From assembly GCA_034435435.1 (NCBI GenBank), contig DAOTXN010000027.1, forward strand, positions 1 through 21,349: a DNA stretch of 21,349 bases, written 5' to 3'. Each line of letters begins with the position of its first letter. Positions within the stretch are counted from its first letter, which is position 1. Below are positions 1-5,774 of this stretch, piece by piece. Below the pieces are notes generated by a model, which had not been told where the DNA came from, searched no databases, and saw only the letters and a list, made by a program, of their open reading frames with translations. Origin of the DNA: DAOTXN01 sp034435435. Lineage in GTDB: Bacteria; Chloroflexota; Anaerolineae; S140-20. Made by a program: the position numbers and the translations under genes.

Positions 1-35
1 ACCTCCTTGTGCTTGCTGAACGGATTAAACCACAA

Positions 36-119
36 CGAAACGATCTATTGGCGGTTCGGTTGTTAAAGGGCGAAACGATCTATTGACGGTTCATTCGTTA
101 TCAACGAAACGATGTATTG
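36..119. repeat. Three 15-bp direct repeats at 34-35 bp spacing
   Basis: The unit CGAAACGATCTATTG occurs at 36-50 and 71-85, and a one-mismatch copy (CGAAACGATGTATTG) at 105-119. The starts are 35 and 34 bp apart. The first two copies share a further RCGGTTC directly after the core. The array sits just left of a decayed coding stretch and upstream of no intact plus-strand gene. Regular spacing of about 3.3 helical turns could mean operator or iteron sites, or a short tandem duplication that has diverged. The sequence alone does not say which. Confidence 0.75.
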
Positions 120-164
120 TCGTATGACAATTATGCCCAATGGTAGGACATATATTAAGCCGGA

Positions 165-388
165 AATGGAAGAATAATCGAATTGCGCGAAATTGAGCAA
201 GCTATCCAAACTTTATTGTCCAATGCCCAGGAAGAGCTACAGCACTTGATTATCTCCGACACAAATATCGCGTCGATCAATCCGTTCAGATAGTCAAACT
301 GGAAAGATTGTGAGTCGGTTTGGACCCAGATGTGAGCAACCAGGACATGTGCGCCTTACGTCAACAAGTCACCACAACCAGTTCTTGA
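165..388 (+). pseudogene. Possible decayed coding remnant, unrecognised
   Basis: There is no intact gene between 1 and 534. Protein-like stretches are visible in shifted frames. The frame through 183-293 reads LREIEQAIQTLLSNAQEELQ and on to a TAG at 291; it could start at the TTG at 183, with GGAAGA about 9 nt upstream. A second frame through about 261-385 contains KYRVDQSVQIVKLERL, a TGA at 311-313, then VGLDPDVSNQDMCALRQQ before TGA at 386. Taken together this looks like one small helical protein broken by a frameshift and a stop, but I do not recognise the family. A genuine 36-residue peptide from 183 is an alternative. Confidence is low. Confidence 0.3.
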
Positions 389-401
389 AGAGTCTAATAC
401 C

Positions 402-525
402 ATGAGCTACCTAGCCGACACAGCTTGGTGATCCCTTTCCACATCCTCTCGAACCGCCTGATTTATCACTCGACGGTTTAACCCTGGGCATGCTGCTGCT
501 ATGGGTAACGGGGCTGATGATCAAA
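402..525 (+). pseudogene. Small membrane-protein remnant, frameshifted
   Basis: An ATG at 402 opens MSYLADTAW and stops at TGA 429-431. One frame over, 415-525 is open and reads PTQLGDPFPHPLEPPDLSLD, followed by a hydrophobic stretch (LTLGMLLLWVTGLMI) and lysine-TAA. Joining the two frames near 420 would give a protein of about 42 residues with one C-terminal membrane helix. This suggests a recently frameshifted mini-membrane protein, or a chance open stretch. No family is recognised. Its TAA lies 10 nt before the convergent stop of the CuA-cytochrome gene, and a weak AT-rich hairpin (524-539) spans both stops. Confidence 0.25.
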
Positions 526-534
526 TAAGCAGCC

Positions 535-1611
535 TTATTCGTCCAGGACAAACGTCCACAGGAAATTCACCAGCGCCCACGTCTCGTCGCGGGTGAACAG
601 CGGGCCAAAGCCTGGCATTCCCGTGCCCATCCCGCCGCGCCGCAGCTTGGCGTAATAGATTTCGGCGGTTCCGCCCAGCATGGTGCGCGGGTCGGCAAAA
701 GCAACGGGCTGGCCGGCCTGATGCATGCCTTTGTGCTGTCCCATCTCTTGTGCAGCCAGCGCATCGGCGCCCGGTCCGCGCCCGTCGCCGTGCTCACCGT
801 GACAGGCGGCGCAGTTCTTGGCGTATAACGTGGCTGCCGCTGTGCGTTGCGCCGGGCCGGCGCCGGCCAGCCACAGGTAGGCTATGGCGTCCCAGGCCTC
901 GGCCTCGCTCAACCCGATTCCCACCAGCATAGCCCACGCCTCGGCCGGGCTATGGCTCTGTCGCCAGGCCGGGTCAACCAGTTGTAGCGGCAACTGCCCG
1001 CCAAGCTGGTGGATCACCGTCGCGCCCCGGGCCGCCGACGGGCGCTCCTCCGGCCACGCCAGCGCGTCGTGCGGCGCGTCGATGTCCACCCCGAGCGCCT
1101 GGAGCGATTCCCACACGGGGTCGCCCACCCCGCGACCCTGGGCGGGGTCGGGTGACTCATCCACGACCAGCGCATCGGGTCTGTCCGGGTCGTACACCTC
1201 GATGGTTCCGCGCATGCGCCAGTGATTAGGGCTGCACCACGTGTTGCAATAGTACACATAGCGCCCCGGTCGGTCAAAAGTCACTTCGACCTCGCGCACC
1301 TGGCCGGGGTCCACGTGGCCCAGGCTTCGGCCTGAGGCTCTGCCCAAAGGGTCCACGCCCAGTCCGGGACCGAGGGCAATGCCGTGGGTCACATCGGGCG
1401 CGGAAAAACGCAGGCGCACCCGCTCGCCCGCCGCGACGCGGATACTATCGGGCCGAAAACCGCCCGTCTCAGGCGCAGCGGCCACGATGTCGATCACCCG
1501 CACGCCGGCCAGCGCCGGGCGCAGCGCAAACTGGTAGCCCAGCGCCACCGCTGGAAGACCGACGAGAATGAGAACCAGCGCCAACACAGCCAGCCCTTCC
1601 CTTTTGTTCAT
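535..1611 (-). CDS. CuA-type cupredoxin fused to cytochrome c
   Basis: This is a 358-residue exported or membrane-anchored electron-transfer protein. One N-terminal hydrophobic segment (about 6-26) is followed by a cupredoxin domain with a complete CuA ligand set: His76 (DVTHG), then C122-x3-C126-x3-H130-x2-M133 (CNTWCSPNHWRM). A linker leads to a class I cytochrome c domain with haem motif CAACH at 267-271 and a likely axial Met in GTGMPGF (about 332). The order CuA then cytochrome c resembles caa3 oxidase subunit II, but there is only one membrane helix and no subunit I nearby, so a free periplasmic electron carrier is more likely. The ATG at 1611 is chosen because GGGAG lies 7 nt upstream; the same frame stays open upstream to 1908 but covers a repeat and the neighbouring gene. 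It is the last gene of the operon. Confidence 0.88.
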   Translation of the reverse strand: MNKREGLAVLALVLILVGLPAVALGYQFALRPALAGVRVIDIVAAAPETGGFRPDSIRVAAGERVRLRFSAPDVTHGIALGPGLGVDPLGRASGRSLGHVDPGQVREVEVTFDRPGRYVYYCNTWCSPNHWRMRGTIEVYDPDRPDALVVDESPDPAQGRGVGDPVWESLQALGVDIDAPHDALAWPEERPSAARGATVIHQLGGQLPLQLVDPAWRQSHSPAEAWAMLVGIGLSEAEAWDAIAYLWLAGAGPAQRTAAATLYAKNCAACHGEHGDGRGPGADALAAQEMGQHKGMHQAGQPVAFADPRTMLGGTAEIYYAKLRRGGMGTGMPGFGPLFTRDETWALVNFLWTFVLDE

Positions 1612-1706
1612 CCTTGCTCTCCCGGTTTTTACCACAAAGGCGCCAAGACACCAAGAAAACCTTTGGATTCTTGAGAGACCTTTGTGTTTTGATGTCTTGG
1701 TGGTGA
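1612..1706. repeat. Intergenic palindromic repeat, ACCACCAAGAC family
   Basis: The core at 1631-1704 begins ACCACAAAGGCGCCAAGACA and ends with TTGTGTTTTGATGTCTTGGTGGT-type sequence, so the two ends are imperfect inverted repeats. A sister copy lies at 3608-3667. The element fills the gap between the polyferredoxin and cytochrome genes and could fold as RNA. No promoter stands out. Confidence 0.6.
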
Positions 1707-3080
1707 TTACCCCATGTAAAGCCGCAAAAAGATGAGCGTGACGCCGGTGAGAAAACCCGCCACCGGCAGCGTGCCGCGCCAGGCTACAGCGTGGGTCGCG
1801 GCGTGCTGGCGGGCGATGCGGTAGGCGATGACCACAGAGAACACCAGGCCAATCAACAATGCCCCCACTTGCAAAACCAGCGCCAACCCCGGCAGGACCG
1901 GCGTCCACGGCACATCGCGCGTGCCGAACAGGTTCCAGCCCCAGCCAAAAGGATCGCTCAACACCGACACGGAATAAGAACCGTTGACGAACACAAAGCT
2001 AAAACTGAACGCAATCCAACCCATCAGCCCCAGCGGCGCCAGGCTGTAGGCATAGTCCACGAACAGGCGACGCAGCGGTGTCTGCAAGCGGGCCAGCGCA
2101 CGCGCCGCGAGAATAGTCAGAAAAAAGAGACCTGGCGTAACCACCAAGTTGACCGTCAAAAAGCCCAGCGCGTAGGCCGCCCAGTGGGGCAGTGTCTCCA
2201 TATTGGCCCAGTCTTTGATCCAGCCCCACGGTCCCAACAGCACCGCGCTGTAGGCCACGGCGCAGGTCAGCATAATAAGGGCTTTGTAGGCCTCGTCCAG
2301 CCGGCGCTCTTTGGCCACCAGCAAGTCGGCCCCAAACGGGCGCAGGTTGATAGCGATGTTGTCTTTGGGGCAGGCTTTCAGGCACTCGGTGCACATGCCG
2401 CAGTAGGCGTTGCGCTCCAGATTAGCCGGGTAGACCATCCACGGACAACCGTAGGCGCAGTCGTTGCCCACCACACAGTCTTTGGTCTGGTGGTCGCGGC
2501 ACACCTGGCGGTCCTTCACCCGCAACTCGATGCTAGAGGTGAGCGAGTAGAGGCCGATAAAACCGCCCACCGGGCACACGTAGCGACAAAAGACGCGGTT
2601 GGGGTACACGGCGCTCAGGGCCACCCCTAGCGTCATCATCCCCAGCAGCACCCAGGCGGTGACGCTGGGGCGGGTGAGGATGACCGTGCTGAACAGCGCC
2701 ACCCCCAGAAAGCCAAAATTCTGCAGCCAGATGTTGCGCAGGCGGCGCGGCCAGCGCCGGCCCAACGTGAGCAACGGACCCGGCGCGCGGCGCAGGATGC
2801 CCCGCCGCTGCAGCCACTCGCCGGGCGCAGGAATGGGGCAGACGGCGCACCACACACGCCCAAAAAACGGCAGCAGCACGATGATGAGCAGCGCCCACCA
2901 CACGATCCACACAAAGATGATGCCGAAATTGTGGCTGCCGGCGGGCGTGCCCAGCAGGCCGGTCAGGATGGCGATGACGAAAAAGGCCAGCAGCAGCAAC
3001 ATCAGCGCCCCAGGCACAGCCCGGCTGCGCAGAATCGCCTTCAGCCAGCGCCAGCGGGTCAGCTCGATGCGGCGCTGCAT
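1707..3080 (-). CDS. Polytopic 4Fe-4S membrane protein, NapH/NosR-like
   Basis: This 457-residue integral membrane iron-sulfur protein probably takes electrons from the quinol pool or membrane and passes them to periplasmic or copper partners. Several hydrophobic helices flank NapH/NosR-type cysteine motifs: CAVCPIPAPGEW and CRYVCPVGGF (the CxxxCP pairs typical of the NapH/NosR/CcoG superfamily). A ferredoxin-like loop follows with CRDHQTKDCVVGNDCAYGCP and CGMCTECLKACP, enough for two clusters. The ATG at 3080 is preferred: it shares one base with the TGA (3080-3082) of the upstream selenoprotein gene, so translation is probably coupled. The frame is open 62 codons further up, but that stretch encodes the upstream protein's C-terminus in another frame. 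The position between DUF1573-like and CuA proteins suggests it feeds the copper or haem carriers. The family call is firm; the partner is inferred. Confidence 0.88.
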   Translation of the reverse strand: MQRRIELTRWRWLKAILRSRAVPGALMLLLLAFFVIAILTGLLGTPAGSHNFGIIFVWIVWWALLIIVLLPFFGRVWCAVCPIPAPGEWLQRRGILRRAPGPLLTLGRRWPRRLRNIWLQNFGFLGVALFSTVILTRPSVTAWVLLGMMTLGVALSAVYPNRVFCRYVCPVGGFIGLYSLTSSIELRVKDRQVCRDHQTKDCVVGNDCAYGCPWMVYPANLERNAYCGMCTECLKACPKDNIAINLRPFGADLLVAKERRLDEAYKALIMLTCAVAYSAVLLGPWGWIKDWANMETLPHWAAYALGFLTVNLVVTPGLFFLTILAARALARLQTPLRRLFVDYAYSLAPLGLMGWIAFSFSFVFVNGSYSVSVLSDPFGWGWNLFGTRDVPWTPVLPGLALVLQVGALLIGLVFSVVIAYRIARQHAATHAVAWRGTLPVAGFLTGVTLIFLRLYMG

Positions 3081-3592
3081 CACGGTCCCCAATCCGATTT
3101 GGCGACCAGCGCCTTTTCCGGCTCGGCCGGGTCGTTGGTGTGCAGAACCACGCGAAACTCGTGCGGCCCACCCATACCGGCGTGCATGGTGTAATCCATG
3201 GTCAACACAGCTTCCTGGCCCGGCTCGATGGTCGTCGAACTGACGACGGCGCGGGGCGGTCAACACCCCTGCACGAGCTTAACCTGCGGCTGTCCCGAAA
3301 TCTTGAGCGGCGCATCGCCGACGTTGCTCAGGCGAAAGGTGGTGCGCACCGGCACGTCAAATTGGATATAGCCTTCGTCAATCGTCGTCCGGTCCACCGC
3401 CAACCGGGGCGCACCGCTAATCACACTGTCCGCCGCCGGCTCGCCGTCCGGACCGGACGCCAGCAGCAACAGAAGGCCCGCGGCCGCCAACGCCGCAACC
3501 ACCCCGCCGACCGCCAGCCAGGTCCACGGAACGCGGCGCTGAGTCGGTTGATTCCGGCTCGGTCTCTTTCTGCGTTGGGTCTTTTTGCTCAC
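3080..3592 (-). CDS. Putative selenoprotein, membrane-anchored DUF1573-like domain (Sec111)
   Basis: A 170-residue protein is obtained when the in-frame TGA at 3260-3262 is read as selenocysteine. Residues 1-22 are basic and cytoplasmic, about 23-44 form a membrane helix, and the rest is an Ig-like DUF1573-type domain outside the membrane. The domain reads FRLSNVGDAPLKI, then VQG-C110-Sec111-PPRAVV, then IEPGQEAVLTMDY and VVLHTNDP. DUF1573 proteins normally carry a Cys motif at this point and a PG plus TNDP pattern afterwards, so the sequence past the TGA clearly belongs to the same domain. It ends in TGA at 3080 overlapping the next ATG. The start is GTG 3592, with AGGAG 5 nt upstream. MDYTMHAGMGGPH (about 131-143) is Met/His-rich and could bind copper. 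Its proposed role, donating electrons or copper to CuA sites, is inferred. The alternative is a pseudogene with a point nonsense mutation. Confidence 0.82.
3231..3262 (-). promoter_or_regulatory. Predicted bacterial SECIS hairpin of the DUF1573-like gene
   Basis: Directly after the TGA (3260-3262), 12 nt of spacer lead into a perfect 6-bp stem, GTCGTC (3247-3242) and GACGAC (3236-3231), closing the 5-nt loop AGTTC. The second loop base is G, 20 nt past the TGA. This fits the published bacterial SECIS pattern: a short stem whose apical loop has a G in the first two positions, roughly 16-37 nt downstream of UGA. It would recruit SelB. Confidence 0.65.
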
Positions 3593-3607
3593 TACTGCTC
3601 CTTTTCT

Positions 3608-3667
3608 ACCACCAAGACACAAAGACACTATGCTCAGAGCCCTTTCGTGTCCTGGCGTCTTGGTGGT
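3608..3667. repeat. Intergenic palindromic repeat, ACCACCAAGAC family
   Basis: ACCACCAAGAC at 3608-3618 and GTCTTGGTGGT at 3657-3667 are perfect 11-bp inverted arms, and the flanking interior (ACAAAGACAC against GTGTCCTGGC) also pairs partly. It lies between the cupredoxin and DUF1573-like genes and touches the cupredoxin stop codon. It is a second copy of the element at 1631-1704. The transcript could form a long hairpin here, perhaps tuning expression within the operon. Confidence 0.7.
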
Positions 3668-4137
3668 CAATCCCCTGGCGGAAAACGCCACAAGTAAAAT
3701 AACGTGGCTGCCAGGATTATCAGCGTCAGCGCGACCGCCCGGTAAAAGGGCAGGTTCGGTCCCACGACCAGCTCGCCGATCATAAAAGGGTGCAGCGATC
3801 CACAGGCAACCGAGCACCGATAGCGAAACTTGCCCGCACGCCCGGCCAGGAACTCTACCTGCTGCGAAACGCCCGGCTCGACCCGCGCGTCGATGTTGTG
3901 GCCGTCCAGATAAAAGCCGTGCACCACATCGGTGGATTGCAAAGTCAACGCCACCCGGTCTCCCTGGTTCACGCGCAACACCGGCGGGTCAAAGGCAAAC
4001 TGATTCATCGCCAGCGTCACCTCCCGCGTGACCGGACGAGCCGACATCGGCGCCGACAAGACCAGGACGGCCAATGCCAGACCGAAAAAAGGCAGCAAAC
4101 TGAAAAGTCGCGCGCGCACCCTACCCCCGTTTACCAT
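3667..4137 (-). CDS. Membrane-anchored CuA-type cupredoxin
   Basis: This 156-residue protein has an N-terminal hydrophobic signal or anchor (about 11-30), a single cupredoxin domain and a C-terminal membrane helix (about 132-150) followed by RFPPGD. The copper ligands of a CuA centre are all visible: His73 (DVVHGFYL) and C108-x3-C112-x3-H116-x2-M119 (CSVACGSLHPFM). It resembles cytochrome oxidase subunit II and the C-terminal domain of nitrous-oxide reductase, but it is free-standing and no oxidase subunit I or NosZ is in the window. It begins 7 nt after the PCYCGC gene ends, clearly in the same operon. Together with the CuA-cytochrome protein it gives the operon two separate CuA sites. Electron transfer is likely; the substrate is unknown. 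GTG at about 4119 is a possible alternative start. Confidence 0.85.
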   Translation of the reverse strand: MVNGGRVRARLFSLLPFFGLALAVLVLSAPMSARPVTREVTLAMNQFAFDPPVLRVNQGDRVALTLQSTDVVHGFYLDGHNIDARVEPGVSQQVEFLAGRAGKFRYRCSVACGSLHPFMIGELVVGPNLPFYRAVALTLIILAATLFYLWRFPPGD

Positions 4138-4144
4138 CTACCAC

Positions 4145-4597
4145 TTACTGAATCGGCCCCGTATCGGTCGGCGGGCCGTACTGGCTGTACTCGGCGTCGA
4201 TGTAGGCCCGAATCGCTTTCAAATCCTTACCCTCGCGCAACAGCCGCATCACGTCCCGCGTGATGTCTATGCAGATCGTTCAGCCAAAGGCGTGGTTCTC
4301 GAACACGATCGCGCCGTCGGGTTGAATCTCTTGGATGTAACAGTCCAGGTTGTTCGTGTGCCCCACCGAGCCGCAGCCACAATAACAGGGAAAGGCCTGT
4401 AACACGTCGGGGTTGGCAATGGCAAAACGATACGCCTCCCGCACCTGCGGCGGCGCGTCGCGCACAAAGTCGGGCAGCGCCGATTCGGGAGCCAAGGCAA
4501 ATGACGACTGTTTTTTCCCGCCCGACCCGCAAGCGCTGGCGAGCGCCGCCAGTGTTGAGACAAGAACTAGGATTACAATGAAGGCACGAGGCTGCAA
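4145..4597 (-). CDS. Putative selenoprotein, PCYCGC-motif lipoprotein (Sec106)
   Basis: A 150-residue lipoprotein results if the in-frame TGA at 4280-4282 is read as selenocysteine. The signal peptide ends in the lipobox LASAC with Cys23. The PCYCGCG motif at 70-76 (Cys71, 73, 75) and Cys86 define the PCYCGC family of unknown function. The downstream part then reads ENHAFG-Sec106-T-I-C109, a UxxC redox motif, followed by the family-like tail IDITRDVMRLLREGK and IRAYIDAEYSQYG, and TAA. From memory, family members carry a CxxC at this place (moderately sure), so the Sec replaces its first Cys. The start is probably TTG 4597. This gives a clean signal peptide, but AGGAAG is only 3 nt away, so the start is uncertain. 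It sits 23 nt after the rhodanese gene. A metal-binding or thiol-redox role at the outer face of the membrane is inferred. Confidence 0.85.
4247..4282 (-). promoter_or_regulatory. Predicted bacterial SECIS hairpin of the PCYCGC gene
   Basis: After the TGA (4280-4282) and 14 nt of spacer, CATCACG (4265-4259) and CGTGATG (4253-4247) form a perfect 7-bp stem closing the loop CGGGA. The second loop base is G, 23 nt past the TGA. Spacing, short stem and loop G all agree with bacterial SECIS rules. It is independent of, and stronger than, the hairpin in the DUF1573-like gene. Confidence 0.72.
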
Positions 4598-4620
4598 ATT
4601 CTTCCTTAATCTGATTTTAC

Positions 4621-5058
4621 CTACTCGCCCGCCAACGAATAACCGGCGGCCTCCCAGGCGTAGAAACCGCCGTCCAGCTCCATCACGTTGGTGTAACCCA
4701 GCCCGACCAGCGCCTCGGCCGCCTGGGTGCTCATGTTCCCGCTGCGGCAATAAAGCACGATGGGAGCGTCTTTATCCGGCAGACTGTCCAGATGCCCGGC
4801 GATCTGATCGTAGGGAATGGACAGGTCCGTTTGGGGAATGTCTCCTTCAAACGGAATGTGCACGTTGACCAGAGTAAAGCTCTTGTCCGCCAACATGGCT
4901 GCCAGTTGCTGCACCGTGATGTCGGTGTAACCGGCGGCATTCTGCTCCAAAACTGCCTCTGGCGTCGTAGACGGCCCCCGAGTGCAGGCAGCCACGAACA
5001 AAACTATCAGAATCACCGGGGACCACTGTATGCGACGTTCACGTATATTGATTCTCAT
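4621..5058 (-). CDS. Rhodanese-like lipoprotein
   Basis: A 145-residue exported single-domain rhodanese. The N-terminus has basic residues, a hydrophobic run and the lipobox FVAAC with Cys25, so it is probably lipid-anchored outside the cell membrane. The rhodanese fold spans about 47-142, with the active-site loop CRSGNMS (Cys104) and the C-terminal LDGGFYAWEAAGY motif. Such proteins carry persulfide or act in thiol exchange. The gene starts 14 nt after the SHOCT gene; GGAG lies about 11 nt upstream of ATG. It sits 23 nt before the PCYCGC selenoprotein, so sulfur or selenol redox exchange between them is plausible but inferred. Confidence 0.9.
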   Translation of the reverse strand: MRINIRERRIQWSPVILIVLFVAACTRGPSTTPEAVLEQNAAGYTDITVQQLAAMLADKSFTLVNVHIPFEGDIPQTDLSIPYDQIAGHLDSLPDKDAPIVLYCRSGNMSTQAAEALVGLGYTNVMELDGGFYAWEAAGYSLAGE

Positions 5059-5072
5059 CGCAGACTGGCTCC

Positions 5073-5324
5073 TCAGGCTTCCAAATCGCGACGCATCTGC
5101 TGGTATTCAGCCTGGCTGATCTCACCGCGCGCGTAGCGCTTTTTCAAAATGTCCAGCGCCGATTCTGCCGGCCGGTCTCTATCGGGTGACGGGCGGGAGC
5201 CAGAGCCGGCAAGACCCCGCAGCAACACGACGGTCAGAGCGATCAGGCCGCCCCAAAAAAGCAACATCATCAGCCCACCAAAGAGCATCCCTTCCCAACC
5301 CCAGCCATTTCCCCACCACATCAT
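5073..5324 (-). CDS. SHOCT-domain mini membrane protein
   Basis: An 83-residue protein with a Trp/Gly/Met-rich start (MMWWGNGWGWEGM), one membrane helix (about 14-37), a charged proline/serine linker and a C-terminal SHOCT motif: ILKKRYARGEISQAEYQQMR (59-78). SHOCT motifs are short helical oligomerisation or interaction modules. The start is secure: a perfect AGGAGGT lies 4 nt before the ATG. It is paralogous to the next gene upstream at 5384-5632, and both may assemble in the membrane with the redox proteins. Function unknown. Confidence 0.88.
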   Translation of the reverse strand: MMWWGNGWGWEGMLFGGLMMLLFWGGLIALTVVLLRGLAGSGSRPSPDRDRPAESALDILKKRYARGEISQAEYQQMRRDLEA

Positions 5325-5383
5325 ATTGACCTCCTATATATCCCAGTCATCGGTTCGCTCAATCCTCCCGGCTCCGCCCCCGG

Positions 5384-5632
5384 TTAATCGGTCAAATCGC
5401 GACGCATTTCCTCGTACTCACTCTTGGAAATCTCGCCGCGGGCATAGCGCCGCTTGAGAATCTCCTGCGCCGACTCGGGCGGATCAGTGCGAGGCGTGGA
5501 TGGGCGCGACGATACACTGCCTGTCGTCCGAGGAAAGAGATTGCTCAGTAGCCACACGGCCAGGGCGATGACGATGATCCAGAATAGGAGCATCAACAGG
5601 AAACTCGACCCGTCAACTTCCAAGCCCATCAT
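5384..5632 (-). CDS. SHOCT-domain mini membrane protein (paralogue)
   Basis: An 82-residue protein beginning MMGLEVDG, with one membrane helix (about 9-30), a Ser/Pro/Thr linker and a C-terminal SHOCT motif: ILKRRYARGEISKSEYEEMR. The tail is nearly identical to that of the neighbour at 5073-5324, so the pair arose by tandem duplication while N-terminus and linker diverged. The second in-frame ATG (5632) is chosen because GGAG lies 8 nt upstream; the first would add 14 residues. It is the first gene of the redox operon, downstream of a candidate promoter at 5710-5740. Confidence 0.85.
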   Translation of the reverse strand: MMGLEVDGSSFLLMLLFWIIVIALAVWLLSNLFPRTTGSVSSRPSTPRTDPPESAQEILKRRYARGEISKSEYEEMRRDLTD

Positions 5633-5709
5633 AGTCTCAACTCCGCCCAGCAGCGACTCTATGTGCAGAGGCAACCGACCGGCTGGCCGGTCCCATTTAC
5701 GCTGCTAGC

Positions 5710-5740
5710 AGTATAATCGGGCCGTGTAACGAATCGTTAA
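5710..5740 (-). promoter_or_regulatory. Candidate promoter with inverted-repeat operator
   Basis: On the minus strand a TATACT box (5710-5715) lies 19 nt downstream of TTAACG (5735-5740). The spacing is a little long. The inverted repeat TAACGA-A-TCGTTA at 5727-5739 overlaps the -35 region and is a candidate binding site for the adjacent response regulator or a metal sensor. It would drive the SHOCT-to-cytochrome operon. Confidence 0.4.
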
Positions 5741-5774
5741 CGGGAATATAAAGATTGGATGACAATCGAGGGAA

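Noticed and set aside
36..119. CRISPR-like array.
   Set aside because: Repeats are only 15 bp, there are three, and the spacers (19-20 bp) are too short; no cas genes are present.
311..313. A further in-frame TGA as selenocysteine in the left-end fragment.
   Set aside because: No start codon, no recognisable family, no Cys-like context and further frame breaks; decay is simpler.
524..539. AATAAG/CTTATT hairpin at the convergent stops as a terminator.
   Set aside because: Only six AT-rich pairs with a 4-nt loop and no T-run; too weak to call.
1612..1908. A 99-codon N-terminal extension of the CuA-cytochrome protein, open in frame to 1908.
   Set aside because: It runs through a palindromic repeat and antisense to nothing but the 3' end of the polyferredoxin gene; it lacks a ribosome site, while ATG 1611 has one and starts a proper signal anchor.
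3081..3266. A 62-codon upstream extension of the polyferredoxin gene.
   Set aside because: This stretch encodes the conserved C-terminal half of the DUF1573-like selenoprotein in another frame, and the 1-nt overlap at 3080 gives a natural coupled start.
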